Positions 16,967-25,558 of a stretch of DNA of 64,000 nucleotides are shown piece after piece. This stretch comes from Gemmatimonadota bacterium (lineage in GTDB: Bacteria > Gemmatimonadota > Gemmatimonadetes > Gemmatimonadales > Gemmatimonadaceae). The stretch lies in contig JAIUOB010000001.1 in NCBI GenBank assembly GCA_020161135.1, positions 1,054,001 through 1,118,000 of the forward strand. The letters are read 5' to 3'. The notes under the pieces were generated by a model, which was not told where the DNA came from, made no database searches, and was given only the letters and a program-made list of their open reading frames with translations. A program made the translations under genes and the position numbers. Position 1 is the stretch's first letter; each line of letters starts with the position of its first letter.

Positions 16967-19900
16967 ATGTCCGCTCGCTTCCTGTCGCGTGTCACACGCG
17001 CTGTGCGCCCCGCCCGCCTTCTCCCCGGCGTCGCGTTCGCGCTGCTCGCCCTCCCCGCGGCGCTCGCGGCGCAGACGGCGTGGCCGCACGACTCGCTGCT
17101 CGTGCGTCCGCTCACCTTCCGCAACATCGGTCCGGCGTCGATGAGCGGCCGCATCGTCGACCTCGCGGTCGTCGAGAATCCGCGCGTGCTGCGCGGCGGC
17201 CGCCTCGGCACGCGCATGTACGCGGCCGTCGCGACCGGCGGCATCTGGCGCACCAACGACGGGGGCCTGACGTGGGCGTCCATCGCCGACTCGCTGCCGG
17301 CCGGTTCCATCGGCGCCGTCGCCGCGGCGCCGTCCAACGGCGATGTGGTGTGGGTGGGCACGGGCGAGTCGAACAACATGCGCAGCTCGTCGTGGGGCGT
17401 CGGCGTGTTCAAGTCGACCGACGGCGGCAAGACGTGGTCCAAGCCCATGCTGCCGGGGACGCAGCACATCGGGCGCATCGTCATCGACCCGCGCGACCCC
17501 GACGTGGTGTACGTCGCGGCCATGGGGCCGCTGTGGGCGCCGGGGGGCGAGCGTGGCCTCTTCAAGTCCACCGATGGCGGCCGCACCTGGACGAACACCA
17601 ACAACATCTCGCAGCACACGGGTTTCACCGAGGTCGTGATCGACCCGGCGAACCCCGACGTGCTGTACGCCGCCTCCCTGCAGCGTGAGCGGCGCGCCTA
17701 CGGCTTCCTCCCCGCCGGCACCGAGAGCGGCATCTGGAAGACCACCGATGGCGCGAAGACGTGGACGAAGCTCACGCGTGGGCTCCCCACCGGTGAGATC
17801 GGTCGCATCGGCCTGTCGGTGTGCATGTCGCGCCCCGCGACGATCTACGCCACCGTGCACGCCAAGGGGGCCGCGAACGGCTTCTATCGCAGCGACGACG
17901 CCGGTGCCAACTGGCGCCTCGTGAACAACAGCAACGGCACCGCGTGGTACTACGGGCAGGTGCGCTGCGACCCCACCGACGCCGAGCATGTGGTGCGGCT
18001 CAATGTCGGTTCGACGGAGAGCATGGATGGCGGTCGCACCTGGCGCCCGTTCGCGGGCGGCGGCGGGGTGCACGCCGACCATCACGCGCTGTGGATCAAT
18101 CCGGACGACGCCAGCCACATGGTGCTCGGCAACGACGGCGGCATCGACATCACGTACGATGGCGGGCGCAGCTGGCACAACGTCGAGAACATCGTGGGCG
18201 CGCAGTTCTACGCCATTGCCGTCGACGATCAGTTCCCCATCTACCACGTGTACGGCGGCCTCCAGGACAACCAGACGTGGGGCGGGCCCAATCGCACGCG
18301 CACGCCCTTCGGACCCACCAATGCCGACTGGTATCGCATGGCGGGCGGCGACGGCTTCTACAATGTGCCGGACGCGTTCAACCCGAACATCGTCTACGCC
18401 GAGTCGCAGAACGGTGGCATCGTGCGCTACGACACGCGCACCGGCCAGACCAAGGGCATCAAGCCGCTGGCGCGCAACGGCGAGCGGCACCGCTACAACT
18501 GGAGCGCGCCCATTGTGCCGTCGCGCTACAAGGCGGGCACGGTGTACTTCGCGGCCAACCATCTCTTCAAGAGCACTGACTACGGCGACTCCTGGACGAC
18601 GCTGGGCGGCGATCTCACGCGCAACCTCGATCGCAGCAAGCTGCCCATGCGTGGCGCCATCCCCGACACCGGCACGCTCGGGCTGCACGAGGGCACGGCG
18701 GCGTTCGGCAACATCGCCACCGTGGCCGAATCGCCGCGTCGCGCGGGTCTGCTGGCCGTGGGTACCGACGACGGCGTCATCCAGGTCACGCGCGACGATG
18801 GCCGCTCGTGGACCAAGGTGACGAGCTTCCCCGGCGTCCCCGATACGACGTACGTGAGCCGCGTGATCTTCTCGCGCCACGCCGAGGGCACGTTGTACGC
18901 GACGTTCGACGGGCACCGCAGCAACGACTTCAAGCCGTATGTCGCGAAGAGCACCGACTTCGGCCGCACGTGGACATCCATCACCGGCAACCTGCCCGCC
19001 GCCGGCTCGGTGCAGGTGGTGCGTGAGCATCATCGTGAGCCCGGGCTCCTGTTCGTCGGCACCGAGTTCGGCGTCTTCTTCACGGTGGACGGAGGCGGCT
19101 CGTGGACGCCGCTGCGCAGCGGCCTGCCCGCCGTGCCGGTCTGGGACATGCAGCTCCAGGAGCGGTGGAACGACCTGGTCATCGGGACGCACGGCCGCGG
19201 AGTCTCCATCCTCGACGACATCGCGCCGCTCGAGCAGCTCGCGGCGGCGAAGCGCGCGCCGGTGGCGCACCTCTTCAGTGTGCGCGACGAGGTGGCGTAC
19301 ACGCTCAACCAGAGCCGCAACTCCGGCATGGGCTCGAACGGCTACACGGGGCAGAACCCCGAGGCCGGCGTGCGCCTCGCCTACCTCGTGCGTGACGTGC
19401 CCAGTGCGGTGAAGCTCGAGATCATCGATGCGGGCGGGCGTGTGGTGCGTGAGCTGCCGCAGCCCAAGCGCGCGGGGCTGCTGCGCCCGTTGTGGGACAT
19501 GCGCGTGGGCGCGCCGCTCACCGGCGCGGTGGACACCAGCACCGCGCTGGCTGGTCGCGGGGGCGGGGGTGGTGGGTTCGGTGGTGGCTTCGGTGGCGGC
19601 GTGCGCACGTACCCCGCCATGCCGGGTCGCTACACCGCGCGTCTCACGGTCACGCCAGCCAACGGCGCGCCGGTGGTGCTCACGCGCGCCTTCGCACTCC
19701 TGCGCGACACCCAGCAGCCGCTCTCGACGGCGGAGCTTGGTGCGCTCGACGCGTTCCGGCTCGAGGTGGTGCGCTTCCAGAAGCGCGTGAGCGAGGTGCA
19801 GGCGCAGGGCGACAGCGCCGTGCGCACCTGGTCGGCCGCGAAGAAGGCCGCCGACAGCGCCGCTACCAAGGCGCCCGAGGCCGCGAAGAAGGAGCTCACC

Positions 19901-20230
19901 GAACTCGAGCAACTGCTCGGAACGTTCGTGCGCGAGGTCGGTGGTTCGCCGGCGAGTCGTGCGGCGCTCGGGCGTGCCGTGCAGGCCCCGCCGTCGGACG
20001 ACGACGACCGTGGTGCATCGGGTGCGCCCGACATGGCGTTCACGGCCCGCGCGAACTCGTTCAACGCGGTGCTCAACAGCGCCTTCCCGGTGTCCGCCGC
20101 GCAGCGCACGCTCCTGACCGACTTGAAGAAGGAGCTCGACGCGCAGGCGGCGAAGATCGCCGCCGTGCGGGCGACGCGCCTGCCGGCCGTCACCACGCAG
20201 CTCAAGGCCGCGGGCGTCAACGTGCCGTAA
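16967..20230 (+). CDS. Large secreted BNR/VPS10 (sortilin-like) beta-propeller protein
   Basis: A 1087-residue protein with a signal peptide (residues 1-35, ending LAAQ) and a 10-bladed-propeller-type region with many BNR/Asp-box motifs, for example STDGGKTW, STDGGRTW, TTDGAKTW, YDGGRSW and VDGGGSW. A Gly-rich linker (about 864-880, containing GGGGGGFGGGFGGG) joins the propeller to a C-terminal Lys/Ala-rich helical part. The family is greatly expanded in Gemmatimonadota and Bacteroidota and often annotated as glycosyl hydrolase or sortilin-like; enzymatic activity is not established. The ATG at 16967 is chosen for the signal peptide; the frame is open further upstream but lacks a signal. Confidence 0.88.
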   Translation: MSARFLSRVTRAVRPARLLPGVAFALLALPAALAAQTAWPHDSLLVRPLTFRNIGPASMSGRIVDLAVVENPRVLRGGRLGTRMYAAVATGGIWRTNDGGLTWASIADSLPAGSIGAVAAAPSNGDVVWVGTGESNNMRSSSWGVGVFKSTDGGKTWSKPMLPGTQHIGRIVIDPRDPDVVYVAAMGPLWAPGGERGLFKSTDGGRTWTNTNNISQHTGFTEVVIDPANPDVLYAASLQRERRAYGFLPAGTESGIWKTTDGAKTWTKLTRGLPTGEIGRIGLSVCMSRPATIYATVHAKGAANGFYRSDDAGANWRLVNNSNGTAWYYGQVRCDPTDAEHVVRLNVGSTESMDGGRTWRPFAGGGGVHADHHALWINPDDASHMVLGNDGGIDITYDGGRSWHNVENIVGAQFYAIAVDDQFPIYHVYGGLQDNQTWGGPNRTRTPFGPTNADWYRMAGGDGFYNVPDAFNPNIVYAESQNGGIVRYDTRTGQTKGIKPLARNGERHRYNWSAPIVPSRYKAGTVYFAANHLFKSTDYGDSWTTLGGDLTRNLDRSKLPMRGAIPDTGTLGLHEGTAAFGNIATVAESPRRAGLLAVGTDDGVIQVTRDDGRSWTKVTSFPGVPDTTYVSRVIFSRHAEGTLYATFDGHRSNDFKPYVAKSTDFGRTWTSITGNLPAAGSVQVVREHHREPGLLFVGTEFGVFFTVDGGGSWTPLRSGLPAVPVWDMQLQERWNDLVIGTHGRGVSILDDIAPLEQLAAAKRAPVAHLFSVRDEVAYTLNQSRNSGMGSNGYTGQNPEAGVRLAYLVRDVPSAVKLEIIDAGGRVVRELPQPKRAGLLRPLWDMRVGAPLTGAVDTSTALAGRGGGGGGFGGGFGGGVRTYPAMPGRYTARLTVTPANGAPVVLTRAFALLRDTQQPLSTAELGALDAFRLEVVRFQKRVSEVQAQGDSAVRTWSAAKKAADSAATKAPEAAKKELTELEQLLGTFVREVGGSPASRAALGRAVQAPPSDDDDRGASGAPDMAFTARANSFNAVLNSAFPVSAAQRTLLTDLKKELDAQAAKIAAVRATRLPAVTTQLKAAGVNVP

Positions 20231-20234
20231 TTCG

Positions 20235-20271
20235 ACGCAGAACGCACAACGTACGACGCATAACGCACAAC
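20235..20271. repeat. Imperfect direct repeat in a convergent intergenic region
   Basis: Two 16-base copies, 20235-20250 and 20256-20271, of ACGCA(G/T)AACGCACAAC differ at one base and are separated by 5 bases. They lie just after the BNR gene stop and are unlike the flanking GC-rich coding sequence. Confidence 0.6.
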
Positions 20272-20299
20272 ACCCAACGCACCTCCTCACACCGCACAA

Positions 20300-20327
20300 C
20301 CGCGTCGGCCCTCACGGGCCGGCGCGG
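20300..20327. terminator. Bidirectional hairpin between convergent genes
   Basis: A 12-bp stem (20300-20311 with 20316-20327, one wobble) and TCAC loop sit between the BNR gene (ends 20230) and the phosphatase-family gene (ends 20337 on the minus strand). The position and strength suit termination from both sides. Confidence 0.7.
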
Positions 20328-20336
20328 TTCGCGTTC

Positions 20337-21449
20337 TCACCGCCGAAACAACGGCAACGCGACCGCTGCCCGCGGTTCCACCGCGCGCCAATCGCGTCCC
20401 AACGCCGCCGCGACGGTGGCCGCCATCTGCGCCTGCGTGGTGGGCGTGTTGGCCCGCACCCCCAGCGGCGGCACATCAGGGCCGATCGCCGCACTCCAGA
20501 TGAACTCGGCGCCGGCCACCTTCTCGCCGTGGTCGGTCCACTCGCGGCCCCAGCCGCGCCCGTGATCGGTGCTGAGCAGCAGGGTCGTCTGGCCACGCGT
20601 GCGCGGGTCGGCCTGCACACGCGCCCACAGCTCGGCCAGATACCGATCGACCTGCTGGGCGGCGCGCAGATACATGTCGTAGCGCCCGGCGTGTGCCCAC
20701 TCGTCCGTCTCGCCGTAGCCGATGAACAGGGCGCGGGGCAGGGCACGATCGAGCGCCACGCTGAGGCTCGCGTGCATGAGCGCGTCGGGCGCGACATCGG
20801 TCCAGAGGCGCGTGCTGTTCTCGTAGATGCTGCGCAACTGCACGAGGCGCGGGTCGTCGCCGGCGGGCACCGCGCGCTCCCATCCGTCGTACACCGGCAG
20901 GCCGCTGCGCTCGGCGTTGAAGATGCGCCCGAACGCGGACCACGTCGCATAGGCCGCGACCTGTCCGCGCAGCGCCGCATCGCGATTCAGCCACTCGAAC
21001 ACGGTGATGTTCGGGTTCGGCGGATAGCTGTTGCGGTCGATGCGCGGGTCGAAGACGCCGGTGAAGGTTTCGCTGTAGCCCGGATACGAGAACCTGAACG
21101 TGTTGGTGATGCGTGCGACGCTCCCCTGCGCGCTGTCGCCGAAGATCTGCCCCTGCGTCGCCATCGTGCCCCACACGAACGGCAGCAGCGTCGCGCGTCG
21201 TGCCTCGGGGGTGTCGCGCCAGAAGTCGCGACGCAGCGCGGCGGTGTCCTGCACTCCGCCGCTCTTGCCGATCAGCTCGCGATCGGCGCCGCGAAACACC
21301 TCCTGCCAGCGGAGGCCGTCGGTGAGGACGAGGATGACGTAGCGGTCGGAGGGCTGCGACGGTTGACTGTGAACTGGATCAGGGAGAAGGAAGCAGGTGA
21401 CGGGGAGCAGGAGGGAGGTCAGCAGCCTCCGCAGGCGGCCGGTGCTCAT
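20337..21449 (-). CDS. Secreted alkaline phosphatase superfamily protein
   Basis: A 370-residue exported protein (signal peptide 1-28, ending VHSQ). It has alkaline-phosphatase/sulfatase-fold landmarks: LVLTDGLRWQEVF near residue 40 with the first metal Asp, FIGYGETDEWAHAGR near 245, and LSTDHGRGW near 295 with the Asp-His metal pair. These resemble nucleotide pyrophosphatase/phosphodiesterase or phosphonoacetate-hydrolase-like members, so hydrolysis of a phosphate ester or sulfate ester is expected; the substrate is unknown. Its start overlaps the stop of the DUF1028 gene by four bases, so the two form an operon. Confidence 0.8.
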   Translation of the reverse strand: MSTGRLRRLLTSLLLPVTCFLLPDPVHSQPSQPSDRYVILVLTDGLRWQEVFRGADRELIGKSGGVQDTAALRRDFWRDTPEARRATLLPFVWGTMATQGQIFGDSAQGSVARITNTFRFSYPGYSETFTGVFDPRIDRNSYPPNPNITVFEWLNRDAALRGQVAAYATWSAFGRIFNAERSGLPVYDGWERAVPAGDDPRLVQLRSIYENSTRLWTDVAPDALMHASLSVALDRALPRALFIGYGETDEWAHAGRYDMYLRAAQQVDRYLAELWARVQADPRTRGQTTLLLSTDHGRGWGREWTDHGEKVAGAEFIWSAAIGPDVPPLGVRANTPTTQAQMAATVAAALGRDWRAVEPRAAVALPLFRR

Positions 21450-22210
21450 CGGCGCGGACGGCGCATGGTGGCGGCCTTCTCCACGAGGCGTCGCAGTTCC
21501 TTGATGGGCTCGGGGTTGTCATCGACCTGCAGGCGCAACACCACGTCGTTGTGCAGCCACACGCCCGCGTCCTTCTTCACGATGAGCATCGCGGCACTCT
21601 GCATGCCGCGCTTGTCTCCGCCCGCCGCCTGTCCGGCTTCGAGCGCCGCCAGCAGGCGCAGCGAGAGGTGCCCCGGCGTCTCCTCGAACGCCTTCACCAT
21701 GTTGTTCACCACGTCGGGGCCGCCGAGGATGTTCCCCTGCGCCGTGCAGTACTTCCCCTGCTTGTCGCCGGCCCACTCGCTGGCCTTGGGGCCGGTGTAC
21801 GCGGCCACATTGCCCTGCGCGTCGATCACGGCGAACTGGCGCCCCTGCTTGGTCCAGTCGGTCGGGCGCGGATCGGGGTCGTCGGTCCACACCTTCTTCA
21901 CGACGTCGGCCGGCTTCATGCCGCCGCGCAGCAGGGCGATGGCCTGCGGTCCGTAGCTCACATCGACGATGGCCTGCGTTGCCGCCGCACCCACTCCCGC
22001 CTCGGCCCACAGCACGCCGTTGCCCACGGAGAAGACGCGGCTCTGCACGGCACCACCCACCTCACCGGTGGCCGGGTCGTAGCCGAGAATGGAGAAGGTG
22101 GCCACCGGGGGCCACGGGAGCGACGGCATCGTGTTGAAGCCGGTTTGGGCGCCCGCGATGGGGGCGGTCCCGAGCAGTGCCGCGAGGGCAATCGTCGTGG
22201 AGAGGCGCAT
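21446..22210 (-). CDS. DUF1028 family exported protein
   Basis: A 254-residue protein with a signal peptide (1-21, ending AGAQ) followed by the DUF1028 fold: FSILGYDPATGEVGGAVQSR, then VGAAATQAIVDVSYGP, GRQFAVIDAQGNVAAYTG, and YCTAQGNILGG. The domain is thought to be related to Ntn-hydrolases, but its activity is unknown. It is the first gene of a two-gene operon with the phosphatase-like protein (ATGA overlap) and is divergent from the M14 peptidase gene. Confidence 0.85.
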   Translation of the reverse strand: MRLSTTIALAALLGTAPIAGAQTGFNTMPSLPWPPVATFSILGYDPATGEVGGAVQSRVFSVGNGVLWAEAGVGAAATQAIVDVSYGPQAIALLRGGMKPADVVKKVWTDDPDPRPTDWTKQGRQFAVIDAQGNVAAYTGPKASEWAGDKQGKYCTAQGNILGGPDVVNNMVKAFEETPGHLSLRLLAALEAGQAAGGDKRGMQSAAMLIVKKDAGVWLHNDVVLRLQVDDNPEPIKELRRLVEKAATMRRPRR

Positions 22211-22355
22211 GCCCTAAACATCCCCGCCGATGCGATTCCCGCCATGGCCCGCGACCGGATCTACCGGTCTGTGACGTACGGACGCCGCGGTCGAGCGTCG
22301 GCCCCCAGCCCCGCGTATATCGGGAACACCCCTCTCTACCCCTCGGAGCCCTGCG

Positions 22356-25298
22356 ATGGTGCGATCGTCCCTCGTGCGCCGCGCCCGCCACATCGGCGCG
22401 GTCCTTGCCCTGTCCCCGTCACTCCTGTTCGCCCAGCAGGCCGTCGACAAGGAGTACACGGCGAAGATCAAGGAATACCTGCAGGATGCGCGCATCTCGA
22501 CCGAGCTGGTCGATCACCTGCCCGCGTCGAACACGGTGCCCACGCCGCTCAAGTTCCACGGGCGCATCGTCGGCACGCCGGGCGAGCTCACGTATGCAAA
22601 GGACATCCATCGCTACTTCGAGGCCATCGCGAAGGCGTCGCCGCGCGCGAAGTACTGGACCATCGGCAAGACCGAGGAGGGGCGCGACATGGTCGTCCTC
22701 GCGATCGCCGACGCGAAGACCCTCGCCAACCTCGAGAAGTACCGCGGCGAACTCGCGGAGCTGACCGACCCGCGCCGCACGAACGAGGCCCGCGCGCAGC
22801 AGCTCATCAGGACCACGAAGCCCATCTACTGGCTCACCAGCGGCATCCACTCGCCCGAGACCGGCGGCCCGGAGATGCTGCAGGAGCTGGCGTACCGCCT
22901 GGTGGTGGAGGAGACGCCCTTCATCCAGGCCATCCGCAACAACCTCATTGTGTTCATCACGCCGGTCATCGAGGTCGACGGGCGCGAGAAGCAGGTGGAC
23001 ACGTACTACTACAACAAGACGCTCCCGGCCGGTGCCGCGCGGCTGCCGCTCATGTACTGGGGCAAGTACGTCGCGCACGACAACAACCGTGATGCGATGG
23101 GCCAGTTCCTCGCGCTCACGAAGAACGTCAACGACTTCTACCTGCAGTGGAAGCCGCAGGTCATGCACGACCTGCACGAGGCGCAGACGTACCTGTACTC
23201 GTCCACCGGCACCGGCCCGTACAACGATGCCGTCGACCCGATCACGGTGAGCGAGTGGTGGACGCTGGCGCAGGAAGACGTGCGCGAGATGACCAAGCGC
23301 GGCGTGCCGGGGGTGTGGACCTACGGCTTCTACGATGGCTGGACGCCCAACTACATGTTCTTCATCGCGCACACGAAGAACGCCATCGGGCGCTTCTACG
23401 AGGTGCAGAGCTACGGCCCCGACAACTACGTGGTGCGCCCGGGGCCGACGGTCACCAGCAAGGAATGGTTCCGCCCCAATCCGCCGCTGCCGAGCATCAA
23501 CTGGGGCCCGCGCAACAACACGAACATCCAGCAGTCGGCCGTGCTCTTCTCGCTCAAGCACGTGGCCGACCAGAAGGCCACGTACCTCGAGAACTACTGG
23601 TACAAGAACAAGCGCGCGGTGGCGAAGGGCACCACCGGTGAGGGGCCGTACGCCTGGGTCATCCCGGCCGGGCAGAAGCGCAAGGCCGACGCCGCCGACG
23701 CCGTGAATGAGCTGCGCAAGCAGGGGCTCGAGCTGCATGTCGCCACAGCCGGCGGCCGCTTCGGCACGGTCGAGGTGAAGCCCGGCGACTGGATCGTGCG
23801 CGGCGACCAGCCGTACCGCACGCTCGCCGACATGTACCTCAGCATCCAGAACTACTCGCCCACCAATCCGCGCCCCTACGACGACACGGGCTGGACCTTC
23901 CAGTTCATGCGCAACGTGGCGGTGTATCCGGTGAGCGATCGCAACGTGCTCACGGTCGCCATGACGCCGGTGTCGGCCAAGGTCGTGGCGGCGGGTGGCG
24001 TGACCGGCAGTGGCCCGGTGCTCATCCTGCCGCACACCACCGACAACAACCTCATGAAGTTCCGCACCACCTTTGCCAGCACGAAGATGTTCGCGGCGGA
24101 GGAGGACTTCACGGCAGGTGGCGTGAGCTTCAAGGCCGGGGCGTTCATCGTGCCGGGCGGTGACCGCGCGGCCATCGAGGCGTCGCTCAAGACGCTCGGT
24201 CTCTCGGCCACGGCCGTCGCCAGCGCACCGACCGTCAAGCAGCACGAGATCGACCTGCCGCGCATCGGCTATGCACACGCGTGGCAGCGCACGCAGGACG
24301 AGGGCTGGGTGCGCGCCGCGCTCGACGTGTACGGCGTGCCGTACACCTACTTCGGCGACATCGAGCTGCGGCAGGGGAATCTCCGCGCGAAGTACGATGT
24401 CATCATCTATCCCCACGTCGGCGGCAGCGCGCAGTCGCATGTGGCCGGCATCCTCAAGACCGGCGACACGCCGCTCCCCTATCGCAAGACCGACAAGACC
24501 CCCAATCTCGGCGCCGTCGATGCGGCCGATGACATCCGCGGCGGCCTCGGCATCGACGGGCTCACCGAGCTGTACAAGTTCGTGCAGGAGGGCGGCACGC
24601 TCATCGTCGAAGGGAGCACGAGCACCATCTTCCCCGCGTACAACCTCACGGCCGGCATCACCATCGAAAGCCCTTCGCAACTGTTCGCGCGTGGCACCAT
24701 CCTGCGTGGCGTCGTGAGCGACGCGAAGAGCCCCATCGCCTACGGCTTCGACCGGCAGCTCCCGGTGTACTTCAACCAGGATCCCGTGCTCGCGGTGGGT
24801 GGTGCCGCGGGCGTGTTCGCGGGTGGTGGCAGCGGTGCCGCGGCGGCGGCGCTCGCGCAGAACACGACGCCCAACGCCCAGCCGCTGCGCCTCTCCACGT
24901 GGAGCTTCACCAACCCCGACTCGACCGGCGTGCCCATGCCGGGCCCGGGCGCGGCAGGCGGTCGCGGGGGCGCCGGCGGCGGTGCGCCGGGTGCCGGTGG
25001 TCGCGGCGGGTTCGGCGGTGGCGGTGAGGGGGCCTTCGCGGCAGGTGCCGCAGTCGACAACACGCGCCCGCGCGTCGTCATGCAGTTCCCCGCCAACGCC
25101 GGTGACATGCTCCTCTCCGGCACGCTCGCCGGTGGCGAGGCGCTGCAGAACCGCGCGCAGGTCGTCGATGCGCCGCTCGGCAAGGGCCATGTGGTGATGT
25201 TCGCCATCCGTCCCTTCTGGCGGTGGCAGACGCAGGGCGCCTTCTTCCTCGGCTTCAACGCGATCCTCAACTGGAACGACCTGAACGCGGGGAAGTGA
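22356..25298 (+). CDS. Large secreted M14 family zinc carboxypeptidase
   Basis: A 980-residue exported protein (signal peptide 1-27, ending LFAQ). The M14 domain spans about residues 60-400 with the zinc motif His165-x-x-Glu168 in SGIHSPETGG and a further His pair at 271/274 (VMHDLHEAQ) supplying the third ligand. The C-terminal half has no recognised catalytic motif and contains a Gly/Arg-rich insert (about 865-905, with GGRGGAGGG and GGRGGFGGG) before a final domain with GKGHVVMFAIRPFWR, like a DUF4350/GATase-like region. Secreted M14 proteins of this size are common in Gemmatimonadota and probably trim peptides. GGAG precedes the ATG at 22356. Confidence 0.88.
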   Translation: MVRSSLVRRARHIGAVLALSPSLLFAQQAVDKEYTAKIKEYLQDARISTELVDHLPASNTVPTPLKFHGRIVGTPGELTYAKDIHRYFEAIAKASPRAKYWTIGKTEEGRDMVVLAIADAKTLANLEKYRGELAELTDPRRTNEARAQQLIRTTKPIYWLTSGIHSPETGGPEMLQELAYRLVVEETPFIQAIRNNLIVFITPVIEVDGREKQVDTYYYNKTLPAGAARLPLMYWGKYVAHDNNRDAMGQFLALTKNVNDFYLQWKPQVMHDLHEAQTYLYSSTGTGPYNDAVDPITVSEWWTLAQEDVREMTKRGVPGVWTYGFYDGWTPNYMFFIAHTKNAIGRFYEVQSYGPDNYVVRPGPTVTSKEWFRPNPPLPSINWGPRNNTNIQQSAVLFSLKHVADQKATYLENYWYKNKRAVAKGTTGEGPYAWVIPAGQKRKADAADAVNELRKQGLELHVATAGGRFGTVEVKPGDWIVRGDQPYRTLADMYLSIQNYSPTNPRPYDDTGWTFQFMRNVAVYPVSDRNVLTVAMTPVSAKVVAAGGVTGSGPVLILPHTTDNNLMKFRTTFASTKMFAAEEDFTAGGVSFKAGAFIVPGGDRAAIEASLKTLGLSATAVASAPTVKQHEIDLPRIGYAHAWQRTQDEGWVRAALDVYGVPYTYFGDIELRQGNLRAKYDVIIYPHVGGSAQSHVAGILKTGDTPLPYRKTDKTPNLGAVDAADDIRGGLGIDGLTELYKFVQEGGTLIVEGSTSTIFPAYNLTAGITIESPSQLFARGTILRGVVSDAKSPIAYGFDRQLPVYFNQDPVLAVGGAAGVFAGGGSGAAAAALAQNTTPNAQPLRLSTWSFTNPDSTGVPMPGPGAAGGRGGAGGGAPGAGGRGGFGGGGEGAFAAGAAVDNTRPRVVMQFPANAGDMLLSGTLAGGEALQNRAQVVDAPLGKGHVVMFAIRPFWRWQTQGAFFLGFNAILNWNDLNAGK

Positions 25299-25336
25299 GG
25301 GGCGGTAGCTACGTGCGGTGGCGCTGAAGTGGTGCG

Positions 25337-25364
25337 GGGCCGCTCACCATGTGGTGTGCGGCCC
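25337..25364 (+). terminator. Hairpin terminator after the M14 peptidase gene
   Basis: A 13-base stem, 25337-25349 with 25352-25364 (one mismatch), lies 39 bases after the stop at 25298. The remaining sequence up to the convergent peptidase stop at 25559 holds no credible gene; a weaker GC hairpin lies around 25515-25540. Confidence 0.65.
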
Positions 25365-25558
25365 TGTCGTCGTAGCAGCGCGTAGTTGAGGCGATGCTGG
25401 CTACAGCAGAGCGGGGTGCAAACGGCATCGCGTCAAGGAACGACGCGGACCAGCCGCTGACGATGTGGAGACCTCGGCGTCAACGGTGCGCTGGCGCATC
25501 TGGACGAATGCCCCGCGCCCCGTTTCGCGGCGCGCTCTGCGGAGGACAACGTGTTCCC